A stretch of 37,396 bases of DNA from Saccoglossus kowalevskii (Eukaryota; Hemichordata; Enteropneusta; Harrimaniidae), in the NCBI RefSeq assembly GCF_000003605.2, contig NW_003134753.1, positions 1 to 37,396 of the forward strand, in the 5' to 3' direction. The translations under genes were made by a program, and so were the position numbers. Below the pieces are notes generated by a model that made no database searches, had not been told where the DNA came from, and saw only the letters and a program-made list of their open reading frames with translations. Shown one piece after another: positions 25,401 through 37,242 of this stretch. Each line of letters begins with the position of its first letter. The first letter of the stretch is position 1.

Positions 25401-26297
25401 CATGGGTCATTGATACTACCTTTGGTAATTTTATTAGCCACATGGGTCATTGATACTACCTTTGGTGATTGTGTTAGCCACATGGGTCATTGATACTACC
25501 TTTGGTAATTGTATTAGCCACATGGGTCATTGATACTACCTTTGGAGATTCTGTTAGCCACATGGGTCATTGATACTACCTTTGGTAATTGTATTAGCCA
25601 CATGGGTCATTGATGCTACTTTTGTTAATTGTATTAGCCACATGGGCCATTGATACTACTTTTGGTAATTGTATTAGCCACATGGGTCATTGATACTACC
25701 TTTGGTAATTGTATTAGCCACATGGGTCATTGATACGACCTTTGATAATTGTATTAGCCACATGGGTCATTGATACTACCTTTGGTGATTGTGTTAGCAA
25801 CATGGGTCATTGATACTACCTTTGGTAATTGTAGTAGCCACATGGGTCATTGATACTACTTTTGGTGATTGTTAGTCACATGGGTCATTGATACTACCTT
25901 TGGTAATTGTATTAGCCACATGGGTCATTGATACTACCTTTGGTGATTTTGTTAGCCACATGGGTCATTGATACTACCTTTGGTAATTGTATTAGCCACA
26001 TGGGTCATTGATACTACCTTTGGAGATTCTGTTAGCCACATGGGTCATTGATACTACCTTTGGTAATTGTATTAGCCACATGGGTCATTGATGCTACTTT
26101 TGTTAATTGTATTAGCCACATGGGCCATTGATACTACTTTTGGTAATTGTATTAGCCACATGGGTCATTGATACTACCTTTGGTAATTGTATTAGCCACA
26201 TGGGTCATTGATACGACCTTTGATAATTGTATTAGCCACATGGGTCATTGATACTACCTTTGGTGATTGTGTTAGCAACATGGGTCATTGATACTAC
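25401..26297 (+). repeat. Recent 478-bp duplication of block G core
   Basis: Positions 25472-25819 and 25950-26297 are identical by eye over 348 bp at offset 478 bp (twelve monomers minus the 2-bp deletion at 25867). Homology with two mismatches extends left to about 25401. The shared core contains GGAGATTCTG, GATGCTACTTTTGTTAATTG, GGGCCATTG, GATACGACC, TTTGATAATTG and GTTAGCAAC. The two copies then diverge: the first goes to GTAGTAGCC and the 38-bp monomer, the second to ACTGTTGG. Confidence 0.9.
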
Positions 26298-26519
26298 TGT
26301 TGGTGATTGTGTTAGCCACATGGGTCATTGATACTACCTTTGGTGATTGTGTTAGCGACATGGGTCTTTGATATTACTTTTGGTAATTGTATTAGCCACA
26401 TGGGTTATTGATACTACCTTTGGTAATTGTATTAGCCACATGGGTCATTGATACTACTGTTGGTGATTGTGTTAGCCACATGGGTCATTGATACTACATT
26501 TGGTAATTGTATTACCCAC

Positions 26520-26645
26520 ATGGGTCATTGATACTACCTTTTGGTGATTGTATTAGCCACATGGGTCATTGATACTACCTTGGGTGATTGTGTTAGCCAC
26601 ATGGATCATGTATACTACGTTTAGTGAATTGTGTTAGCCTCATGG
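26520..26645 (+). repeat. Irregular marker copy with local insertions
   Basis: The marker at 26603 is atypical. The monomer before it follows CATTGATAC, not CATTGGTAC. It reads TACTACG rather than TACTAAG, and an extra A gives GTGAATTGTG, followed by GCCTCAT instead of GCCACAT. An extra T occurs upstream (CCTTTTGGTG, near 26541) and ATTACCC replaces ATTAGCC near 26513. Several private changes in about 130 bp make this a locally diverged junction between two block types. Confidence 0.75.
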
Positions 26646-27480
26646 GTCATTGATACTACCTTTGGTAATTGTATTAGCCACATGGGTCATTGATACTACC
26701 TTTGGTAATTGTATTAGCCACATGGGTCATTGATACTACCTTTGGAGATTGTGTTAGCCACATGGGTCATTGATACTACCTTTGGTAATTGTATTAGCCA
26801 TATGGGTCATTGATACTACCTTTGGTGATTGTATTAGCCACATGGGTCATTGATACTACCTTTGTTGATTGTGTTAGCCACATGGGTCATTGATACTACT
26901 TTTGGTGATTGTGTTAGCCACATGGGTCATTGATACTACCTTTGGTAATTGTATTAGCCACATGGGTCATTGATACTACATTTGGTAATTGTATTAGCCA
27001 CATGGGTCATTGGTACTACCTTTGGAGATTGTGTTAGTCACATGGGTCATTGATACTACCTTTGGTAATTGTATTAGCCACATGGGTCATTGATACTACC
27101 TTTGGTGATTGTGTTAGCCACATGGGTCATTGATACTACCTTTGGTGATTGTGTTAGCGACATGGGTCATTGATACTACTTTTGGTGATTGTATTAGATT
27201 GTATTAGCCACATGGGTCATTGATACTACTTTTGGTAATTGTATTAGCCACATGGGTTATTGATACTACTTTTGGTGATTGTTAGCCACATGGGTCATTG
27301 ATACTACCTTTGGTAATTGTATTAGCCACATGGGTCATCGATATTACCTTTGGACATTGTGTTAGCCACATGTGTCATTGATACTACCTTTGGTAATTGT
27401 ATTAGCCACATGGGTCATTGATACTACTTTTGGTAATTATATTAGCCACATGGGTCATTGATACTACCTTTGGTAATTGT
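26641..27480 (+). repeat. Higher-order block C, copy 2
   Basis: About 840 bp align with about 35978-36820 at offset 9,337. Landmarks are GGAGATTGTG, GCCATATGGG, TTTGTTGATTG, GGTACTACCTTTGGAGATTG, the 50-bp monomer (27188), GGGTTATTG plus the 38-bp monomer (27277), CATCGATATTACC (near 27331), CATGTGTCATTG and GGTAATTATATTAG. It lacks the marker that starts copies 1 and 3. A shorter repeat of the CATCGATATTACC part lies at 28036-28250. Confidence 0.85.
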
Positions 27481-28035
27481 ATTAGCCACATGGGTCATTG
27501 ATACTACCTTTGGTGATTTTGTTAGCCACATGGGTCATTGATACTACATTTGGTGATTGTGTTAGCCACATGGGTCATTGATACTACCTTTGGTGATTGT
27601 GTTAGCCACATGGGTCATTGGTACTACCTTGGGTGGATGTGTTAGCCACATGGATCGTGTATACTAAGTTTAGTGATTGTGTTAGCCACATGGGTCATTG
27701 ATACTACCTTTGGTAATTGTATTAGCCACATGGGTCATTGATACTACCTTTGGAGATTGTGTTAGCCACATGGGTCATTGATACTACCTTTGGTAATTGT
27801 ATTAGCCACATGGGTCATTGATACTACCTTTGGTGATTGTGTTAGCCACATGGGTCATTGATACTACCTTTGGTGATTGTGTTAGCGACATGGGTCTTTG
27901 ATATTACTTTTGGTAATTGTATTAGCCACATGGGTTATTGATACTACTGTTGGTGATTGTATTATCCACATGGGTCATTGATACTACCTTTGGTGATTGT
28001 GTTAGCGACATGGGTCATTGATACTACTTTTGGTG

Positions 28036-28250
28036 ATTGTATTAGATTGTATTAGCCACATGGGTCATTGATACTACTTTTGGTAATTGTATTAGCCACA
28101 TGGGTCATTGATACTACTTTTGGTGATTGTATTAGCCACATGGGTCATTGATACTACTTTTGGTAATTGTATTAGCCACATGGGTCATCGATATTACCTT
28201 TGGACATTGTGTTAGCCACATGTGTCATTGATACTACCTTTGGTAATTGT
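28036..28250 (+). repeat. Partial block C copy
   Basis: The 50-bp monomer (28036) is followed by three monomers (TTTTGGTAATTG, TTTTGGTGATTGTATT and TTTTGGTAATTG) and then CATCGATATTACC, GGACATTG and CATGTGTCATTG. The GGGTTATTG monomer and the 38-bp monomer that normally stand here are absent. The segment of about 28250-28720 after it is a plain run of A- and G-type monomers with few marked variants, the most uniform stretch in the window. Confidence 0.75.
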
Positions 28251-29224
28251 ATTAGCCACATGGGTCATTGATACTACCTTTGGTAATTGTATTAGCCACA
28301 TGGGTCATTGATACTACCTTTGGTAATTGTATTAGCCACATGGGTCATTGATACTACTTTTGGTAATTGTGTTAGCCACATGGGTCATTGATACTACCTT
28401 TGGTAATTGTATTAGCCACATGGGTCATTGATACTACCTTTGGTAATTGTATTAGCCACATGGGTCATTGATACTACCTTTGGTGATTGTGTTAGCCACA
28501 TGGGTCATTGATACTACCTTTGGTGATTGTGTTAGCCACATGGGTCATTGATACTACCTTTGGTGATTGTATTAGCCACATGGGTCATTGATACTACCTT
28601 TGGTAATTGTATTAGCCACATGGGTCATTGATACTACCTTTGGTGATTGTGTTAGCCACATGGGTCATTGATACTACCTTTGGTGATTGTGTTAGCCACA
28701 TGGGTCATTGATACTACTTTTGGTAATTGTATTAGCCACATGGGCCATTGATACTACTTTTGGTAATTGTATTAGCCACATGGGTCATTGATACTACCTT
28801 TGGTAATTGTATTAGCCACATGGGTCATTGATACTACCTTTGATAATTTTATTAGCCACATGGGTCATTGATACTACCTTTGGTGATTGTGTTAGCGACA
28901 TGGGTCATTGATACTACCTTTGGTAATTGTATTAGCCACATGGGTCATTGATACTACCTTTGGTGATTGTGTTAGTCACATGGGTCATTGATACTACCTT
29001 TGGTAATTGTATTAGCCACATGGGTCATTGATACTACCTTTGGGGATTTTGTTAGCCACATGGGTCATTGATACTACCTTTGGTGATTGTGTTAGCGACA
29101 TGGGTATTTGATACTACCTTTGGTGATTGTGTTAGCCACATGGGTCATTGGTACTACCTTGGGTGGATGTGTTAGCCACATGGATCGTGTATACTAAGTT
29201 TAGTGATTGTGTTAGCCACATGGG

Positions 29225-30064
29225 TCATTGATACTACTGTTGGTGATTGTGTTAGCCACATGGGTCATTGATACTACCTTTGGTGATTGTGTTAGCCATA
29301 TGGGTCATTGATACTACCTTTGGTGATTGTGTTAGCGACATGGGTCTTTGATATTACTTTTGGTAATTGTATTAGCCACATGGGTTATTGATACTACCTT
29401 TGGTAATTGTATTAGCCACATGGGTCATTGATACTACTGTTGGTGATTGTGTTAGCCACATGGGTCATTGATACTACCTTTGGTAATTGTATTAGCCACA
29501 TGGGTCATTGATACTACCTTTGGTAATTTTATTAGCCACATGGGTCATTGATACTACCTTTGGAGATTCTGTTAGCCACATGGGTCATTGATACTACCTT
29601 TGGTAATTGTATTAGCCACATGGGTCATTGATGCTACTTTTGGTAATTGTATTAGCCACATGGGCCATTGATACTACTTTTGGTAATTGTATTAGCCACA
29701 TGGGTCATTGATACTACCTTTGGTAATTGTATTAGCCACATGGGTCATTGATACTACCTTTGATAATTGTATTAGCCACATGGGTCATTGATACTACCTT
29801 TGGTGATTGTGTTGGCCACATGGGTCATTGATACTACCTTTGGTAATTGTATTAGCCACATGGATCGTGTATACTAAGTTTAGTGATTGTGTTAGCCACA
29901 TGGGTCATTGATACTACCTTTGGTAATTGTATTAGCCACATGGGTCATTGATACTACCTTTGGTAATTGTATTAGCCACATGGGTCATTGATACTACCTT
30001 TGGAGATTGTGTTAGCCACATGGGTCATTGATACTACTGTTGGTGATTGTGTTAGCCACATGGG
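29225..30064 (+). repeat. Higher-order block B, copy 2
   Basis: Matches 2521-3360 at offset 26,704 bp with few differences (TTTGATAATTG near 29760, GTTGGCCAC near 29812). The marker is at 29862. The match stops at about 30064, where this copy has an extra GGTGTTTGTG monomer, a variant also present near 4353. Confidence 0.85.
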
Positions 30065-31664
30065 TCATTGATACTACCTTTGGTGTTTGTGTTAGCCACA
30101 TGGGTCATTGATACTACCTTTGGTGATTGTGTTAGCGACATGGGTCTTTGATATTACTTTTGGTAATTGTATTAGCCACATGGGTTATTGATACTACCTT
30201 TGGTAATTGTATTAGCCACATGGGTCATTGATACTACTGTTGGTGATTGTGTTAGCCACATGGGTCATTGATACTACCTTTGGTAATTGTATTAGCCACA
30301 TGGGTCATTGATACTACCTTTGGTAATTTTATTAGCCACATGGGTCATTGGTACTACCTTGGGTGATTGTGTTAGCCACATGGATCATGTATACTAAGTT
30401 TAGTGATTGTGTTAGCCACATGGGTCATTGATACTACCTTTGGTAATTGTATTAGCCACATGGGTCATTGATACTACTTTTGGTGATTGTGTTAGCCACA
30501 TGGGTCATTGATACTACTTTTGGTAATTGTATTAGCCACATGGGTCATTGATACTACCTTTGGAGATTGTGTTAGTGACATGGGTCTTTGATATTACTTT
30601 TGGTAATTGTATTAGCCACATGGGTTATTGATACTACCTTTGGTGATTGTGTTAGCCACATGGGTCATTGATACTACTGTTGGTGATTGTGTTAGCCACA
30701 TGGGTCATTGATACTACCTTTGGTAATTGTATTAGCCACATGGGTCATTGATACTACCTTTGGTGATTGTGTTAGCCACATGGGTCATTGATACTACCTT
30801 TGGTAATTGTATTAGCCACATGGGTCATTGATACTACCTTTGGTAATTGTATTAGCCATATGGGTCATTGATACTACTTTTGGTGATTGTGTTAGCCACA
30901 TGGGTCATTGATACTAGCTTTGGTAATTGTATTAGCCACATGGGTCATTGATGTTACTTTTGGTAATTGTATTAGCCACATGGGTCATTGATACTACTTT
31001 TGGTGATTGTGTTAGCCACATGGGTCATTGATACTACCTTTGGTAATTGTATTAGCCACATGGGTCATTGATACTACCTTTGGTGATTGTGTTAGCGACA
31101 TGGGTCATTGATACTACCTTTGGTAATTGTATTAGCCACATGGGTCATTGATACTACCTTTGGTGATTGTGTTAGCGACATGGGTCATTGATACTACCTT
31201 TGGTAATTGTATTAGCCACATGGGTCATTGATACTACCTTTGGTAATTTTATTAGCCACATGGGTCATTGATACTATCTTTGGTGATTGTGTTAGCCACA
31301 CGGGTCATTGATACTACCTTTGGTAATTTTATTAGACACATGGGTCATTGATACTACCTTTGGTGATTGTGTTAGCCACATGGGTCATTGATACTACCTT
31401 TGGTGATTGTGTTAGCGACATGGGTATTTGATACTACCTTTGGTGATTGTGTTAGCCACATGGGTCATTGATACTACCTTTGGTAATTGTATTAGCCACA
31501 TGGGTCATTGATACTACCTTTGGTGATTGTGTTAGCCACATGGGTCATTGATACTACCTTTGGTGATTGTGTTAGCCACATGGGTCTTTGATACTACCTT
31601 TGGTAATTGTATTAGCCACATGGGTCATTGATACTACCTTTGGAGATTGTGTTAGCCACATGGG

Positions 31665-32380
31665 TCATTGATACTACTGTTGGTGATTGTGTTAGCCACA
31701 TGGGTCATTGATACTACCTTTGGTGATTGTGTTAGCCATATGGGTCATTGATACTACCTTTGGTGATTGTGTTAGCGACATGGGTCTTTGATATTACTTT
31801 TGGTAATTGTATTAGCCACATGGGTTATTGATACTACCTTTGGTAATTGTATTAGCCACATGGGTCATTGATACTACTGTTGGTGATTGTGTTAGCCACA
31901 TGGGTCATTGATACTACCTTTGGTAATTGTATTAGCCACATGGGTCATTGATACTACCTTTGGTAATTTTATTAGCCACATGGGTCATTGATACTACCTT
32001 TGGAGATTCTGTTAGCCACATGGGTCATTGATACTACCTTTGGTAATTGTATTAGCCACATGGGTCATTGATGCTACTTTTGGTAATTGTATTAGCCACA
32101 TGGGCCATTGATACTACTTTTGGTAATTGTATTAGCCACATGGGTCATTGATACTACCTTTGGTAATTGTATTAGCCACATGGGTCATTGATACTACCTT
32201 TGATAATTTTATTAGCCACATGGTCATTGATACTACCTTTGGTGATTGTGTTGGCGACATGGGTCATTGATACTACCTTTGGTAATTGTATTAGCCACAT
32301 GGATCGTGTATAGTAAGTTTAGTGATTGTGTTAGCCACATGGGTCATTGATAATACCTTTGGTAATTGTATTAGCCACAT
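31665..32380 (+). repeat. Higher-order block B, copy 3
   Basis: Matches block B copy 1, here extending left to include the GGAGATTGTG monomer at about 31641 (2497 in copy 1). It has one G deleted in CATGGTCATTG (near 32223), which shifts the offset from 29,144 to 29,143. The marker at 32301 carries GTATAGTAAG instead of GTATACTAAG, and the next monomer has GATAATACC. A second marker follows only 240 bp later at 32541. Confidence 0.83.
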
Positions 32381-33260
32381 GGGTCATTGATACTACCTTT
32401 GGTGATTTTGTTAGCCACATGGGTCATTGATACTACCTTTGGTGATTGTGTTAGCGACATGGGTATTTGATACTACCTTTGGTGATTGTGTTAGCCACAT
32501 GGGTCATTGGTACTACCTTGGGTGGATGTGTTAGCCACATGGATCGTGTATACTAAGTTTAGTGATTGTGTTAGCCACATGGGTCATTGATACTACCTTT
32601 GGTAATTGTATTAGCCACATGGGTCATTGATACTACCTTTGGTAATTGTATTAGCCACATGGGTCATTGATACTACCTTTGGAGATTGTGTTAGCCACAT
32701 GGGTCATTGATACTACCTTTGGTAATTGTATTAGCCACATGGGTCATTGATACTACCTTTGGTGATTGTGTTAGCCACATGGGTCATTGATACTACCTTT
32801 GGTGATTGTGTTAGCGACATGGGTCTTTGATATTACTTTTGGTAATTGTATTAGCCACATGGGTTATTGATACTACCTTTGGTAATTGTATTAGCCACAT
32901 GGGTCATTGATACTACTGTTGGTGATTGTGTTAGCCACATGGGTCATTGATACTACCTTTGGTAATTGTATTAGCCACATGGGTCATTGATACTACATTT
33001 GGTAATTGTATTAGCCACATGGGTCATTGATACTACTTTTGGTAATTACATTAGCCACATGGGTCATTGATACTACCTTTGGTGATTGTGTTAGCGACAT
33101 GGGTCATTGATACTACTTTTGGTGATTGTGTTAGCCACATGGGTCATTGATACTACCTTTGGTAATTGTATTAGCCACATGGGTCATTGATACTACTTTT
33201 GGTAATTGTATTAGCCACATGGGTCATTGATGCTACTTTTGGTAATTGTATTAGCCACAT

Positions 33261-33580
33261 GGGCCATTGATACTACTTTTGGTGAATGTGTTAGCCACAT
33301 GGGTCATTGATACTACCTTTGGTAATTGTATTAGCCACATGGGTCATTGATACTACCTTTGGTAATTTTATTAGCCACATGGGTCATTGATACTACCTTT
33401 GGTGATTGTGTTAGCGACATGGACCATTGATACTACTTTTGGTGAATGTGTTAGCCACATGGGTCATTGATACTACCTTTGGTAATTGTATTAGCCACAT
33501 GGGTCATTGATACTACCTTTGGTAATTTTATTAGCCACATGGGTCATTGATACTACATTTGGTGATTGTGTTAGCGACAT
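33261..33580 (+). repeat. 160-bp tandem duplication (four monomers)
   Basis: Positions 33261-33420 and 33421-33580 agree at 158 of 160 bases by eye. The differences are GGGCC against GGACC at the start and ACCTTT against ACATTT in the fourth monomer. It sits exactly at the right end of the 860-bp match to 12341-13200, and the downstream block D sequence resumes after it. Confidence 0.9.
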
Positions 33581-35900
33581 GGGTCATTGATACTACCTTT
33601 GGTAATTGTATTAGCCACATGGGTCATTGATACTACCTTTGGTGATTGTGTTAGTCACATGGGTCATTGATACTACCTTTGGTAATTGTATTAGCCGCAT
33701 GTGTCATTGATACTACCTTTGGTGATTTTGTTAGCCACATGGGTCATTGATACTACCTTTGGTGATTGTGTTAGTGACATGGGTATTTGATACTACCTTT
33801 GGTGATTGTGTTAGCCACATGGGTCATTGGTACTACTTTTGGTGATTGTATTAGCCACATGGGTCATTGATACTACCTTTGGTAATTGTGATAGCCATAT
33901 GGGTCATTGATACTACTTTTGGTGATTGTGTTAGCCACATGGGTCATTGATACTAGCTTTGGTAATTGTATTAGCCACATGGGTCATTGATGTTACTTTT
34001 GGTGATTGTATTAGCCACATGGGCCATTGATACTACTTTTGGTGATTGTGTTAGCCACATGGGTCATTGATACTACCTTTGGTAATTGTATTAGCCACAT
34101 GGGTCATTGATACTACCTTTGGTAATTGTATTAGCCACATGGGTCATTGATACTACCTTTGGAGATTCTGTTAGCCACATGGGTCATTGATACTACCTTT
34201 GGTAATTGTATTAGCCACATGGGTCATTGATGCTACTTTTGGTAATTGTATTAGCCACATGGGTCATTGATACTACCTTTGGTAATTGTATTAGCCACAT
34301 GGGTCATTGATACTACCTTTGGAGATTGTGTTAGCCACATGGGTCATTGATACTACCTTTGGTGATTGTGTTAGCGACATGGGTATTTGATACTACCTTT
34401 GGTGATTGTATTAGCCACATGGGTCATTGATACTACCTTGGGTGGATGTGTTAGCCACATGGATCGTGTATACTAAGTTTAGTGATTGTGTTAGCCACAT
34501 GGGTCATTGATACTACCTTTGGTAATTGTATTAGCCACATGGGTCATTGATACTACCTTTGGTAATTGTATTAGCCACATGGGTCATTGATACTACCTTT
34601 GGAGATTGTGTTAGCCACATGGGTCATTGATACTACCTTTGGTAATTGTATTAGCCATATGGGTCATTGATACTACCTTTGGAGATTGTGTTAGTCACAT
34701 GGGTCATTGATACTACCTTTGGTAATTGTATTAGCCACATGGGTCATTGATACTACCTTTGGTGATTGTGTTAGCCACATGGGTCATTGATACTACCTTT
34801 GGTGATTGTGTTAGCGACATGGGTCATTGATACTAGCTTTGGTAATTTTATTAGCCACATGGGTCATTGATACTACCTTTGGTGATTGTGTTAGCCACAT
34901 GGGTCATTGATACTACCTTTGGTAATTGTATTAGCCACATGGGTCATTGATACTACCTTTGGAGATTCTGTTAGCCACATGGGTCATTGATACTACCTTT
35001 GGTAATTGTATTAGCCACATGGGTCATTGATGCTACTTTTGGTAATTGTATTAGCCACATGGGCCATTGATACTACTTTTGGTAATTGTATTAGCCACAT
35101 GGGTCATTGATACTACCTTTGGTAATTGTATTAGCCACATGGGTCATTGATACTACCTTTGATAATTTTATTAGCCACATGGGTCATTGATACTACCTTT
35201 GGTAATTGTATTAGCCACATGGGTCATTGATACTACATTTGGTAATTGTATTAGCCACATGGGTCATTGGTACTACCTTTGGAGATTGTGTTAGTCACAT
35301 GGGTCATTGACACTACTTTTGGTGATTGTATTAGCCACATGGGTCATTGATACTACCTTTGGTAATTGTTTTAGCCATATGGGTCATTGATACTACTTTT
35401 GGTGATTGTGTTAGCCACATGGGTCATTGATACTACCTTTGGTAATTGTATTAGCCACATGGGTCATTGATGTTACTTTTGGTAATTGTATTAGCCACAT
35501 GGGCCATTGATACTACTTTTGGTGATTGTGTTAGCCACATGGGTCATTGATACTACCTTTGGTAATTGTATTAGCCACATGGGTCATTGATACTACCTTT
35601 GGTAATTTTATTAGCCACATAGGTCATTGATACTACCTTTGGTGATTGTGTTAGCCACATGGGTCATTGATACTACCTTTGGTAATTGTATTAGCCACAT
35701 GGGTCATTGATACTACCTTTGGTGATTGTGTTAGTCACACGGGTCATTGATACTACCTTTGGTAATTGTATTAGCCACATGGGTCATTGATACTACCTTT
35801 GGTGATTTTGTTAGCCACATGGGTCATTGATACTACCTTTGGTGATTGTGTTAGCGACATGGGTATTTGATACTACCTTTGGTGATTGTATTAGCCACAT

Positions 35901-37110
35901 GGGTCATTGGTACTACCTTGGGTGGATGTGTTAGCCACATGGATCGTGTATACTAAGTTTAGTGATTGTGTTAGCCACATGGGTCATTGATACTACCTTT
36001 GGTAATTGTATTAGCCACATGGGTCATTGATACTACCTTTGGTAATTGTATTAGCCACATGGGTCATTGATACTACCTTTGGAGATTGTGTTAGCCACAT
36101 GGGTCATTGATACTACCTTTGGTAATTGTATTAGCCATATGGGTCATTGATACTACCTTTGGTGATTGTATTAGCCACATGGGTCATTGATACTACCTTT
36201 GTTGATTGTGTTAGCGACATGGGTCATTGATACTACTTTTGGTGATTGTGTTAGCCACATGGGTCATTGATACTACCTTTGGTAATTGTATTAGCCACAT
36301 GGGTCATTGATACTACATTTGGTAATTGTATTAGCCACATGGGTCATTGGTACTACCTTTGGAGATTGTGTTAGTCACATGGGTCATTGATACTACCTTT
36401 GGTAATTGTATTAGCCACATGGGTCATTGATACTACCTTTGGTGATTGTGTTAGCCACATGGGTCATTGATACTACCTTTGGTGATTGTGTTAGCGACAT
36501 GGGTCATTGATACTACTTTTGGTGATTGTATTAGATTGTATTAGCCACATGGGTCATTGATACTACTTTTGGTAATAGTATTACCCACATGGGTTATTGA
36601 TACTATTTTGGGTGATTGTTAGCCACATGGGTCATTGATACTACCTTTGGTAATTGTATTAGCCACATGGGTCATCGATATTACCTTTGGACATTGTGTT
36701 AGCCACATGTGTCATTGATACTACCTTTGGTAATTGTATTAGCCACATGGGTCATTGATACTACTTTTGGTAATTATATTAGCCACATGGGTCATTGATA
36801 CTACCTTTGGTAATTGTATTAGCCACATGGGTCATTGATACTACTTTTGGTGATTGTGTTAGCCACATGGGTCATTGATACTACTTTTGGTAATTATATT
36901 AGCCACATGGGTCATTGATACTACCTTTGGTAATTGTATTAGCCACATGGGTCATTGATACTACTTTTGGTGATTGTGTTAGCCACATGGGTCATTGATA
37001 CTAGCTTTGGTAATTGTATTAGCCACATGGGTCATTGATGCTACTTTTGGTAATTGTATTAGCCACATGGGCCATTGATACTACTTTTGGTGATTGTGTT
37101 AGCCACATGG
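35901..37110 (+). repeat. Higher-order block C, copy 3
   Basis: Full-length partner of 16520-17610. Relative to it there is one extra G-type monomer near 36421-36460 and an extra 80-bp dimer near 36820-36900 (TTTTGGTGATTG plus GGTAATTATATT, a unit repeated twice). Private changes are GGTAATAGTATTACCC (near 36571) and TACTATTTTGGG (near 36601), around the GGGTTATTG and 38-bp monomers. Confidence 0.85.
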
Positions 37111-37242
37111 GTCATTGATACTACCTTTGGTAATTGTATTAGCCACATGGGTCATTGATACTACCTTTGGTAATTTTATTAGCCACATGGGTCATTGATA
37201 CTACCTTTGGTGATTGTGTTAGCGACATGGGTCATTGATACT

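Larger units (their letters stand above)
191..35975 (+). repeat. Marker dimer family, 32 dispersed copies
   Basis: A recognisable monomer, CACATGGATC(G/A)TGTATAC followed by TAAGTTTAGTG, occurs 32 times. GGATC starts at 236, 757, 1278, 1398, 2358, 3158, 4211, 4651, 5375, 6573, 8701, 10751, 11191, 11841, 13761, 14960, 16560, 17968, 19855, 21025, 23444, 24644, 25364, 26603, 27652, 29182, 29862, 30382, 32301, 32541, 34461 and 35941. Most copies follow a monomer with CATTGGTAC and TTGGG, so the unit is a dimer. There are three haplotypes: ATCGTG after GTGGATG (most common; 17968 and 23444 carry GTGAATG and CACACGG), ATCATG after TTGGGTGATTG (1278, 1398, 4651, 5375, 10751, 11841, 25364, 26603, 30382), and ATCGTG after an ordinary A-type or T-type monomer (3158, 13761, 29862, 32301). 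Spacing ranges from 120 bp to about 2.4 kb, so the array has no single fixed higher-order period. Confidence 0.93.
3785..36544 (+). repeat. 50-bp monomers with a 10-bp internal tandem duplication, 12 copies
   Basis: In twelve monomers ATTGTATTAG is duplicated in tandem, giving a 50-bp unit. The first ATTG starts at 3785 (as ACTG), 6877, 9005, 11495, 17104, 18552, 20159, 21329, 22378, 27188, 28036 and 36525. Two subtypes exist. One ends TATTATCC (3785, 6877, 9005, 20159, 21329, 22378). The other ends TATTAGCC (11495, which also has TTTG for TTAG, then 17104, 18552, 27188, 28036, 36525). Flanking monomers are largely shared within each subtype, which argues for one origin followed by spread inside larger blocks. 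These units shift monomer phase by 10 bp. Confidence 0.95.
5599..36630 (+). repeat. 38-bp monomers with a 2-bp GT deletion, 9 copies
   Basis: Nine monomers read GATTGTTAG where G-type has GATTGTGTTAG, a loss of GT. They start near 5599, 8486, 14745, 17193, 18681, 18839, 25867, 27277 and 36614. Copies at 5599, 8486, 14745 and 25867 continue as TTAGTCAC. Those at 17193, 18681, 27277 and 36614 continue as TTAGCCAC, and 18839 as TTAGCGAC. Block context differs between the groups, so a single deletion carried by block copying, or repeat slippage in (GT)2, are both possible. Confidence 0.92.
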
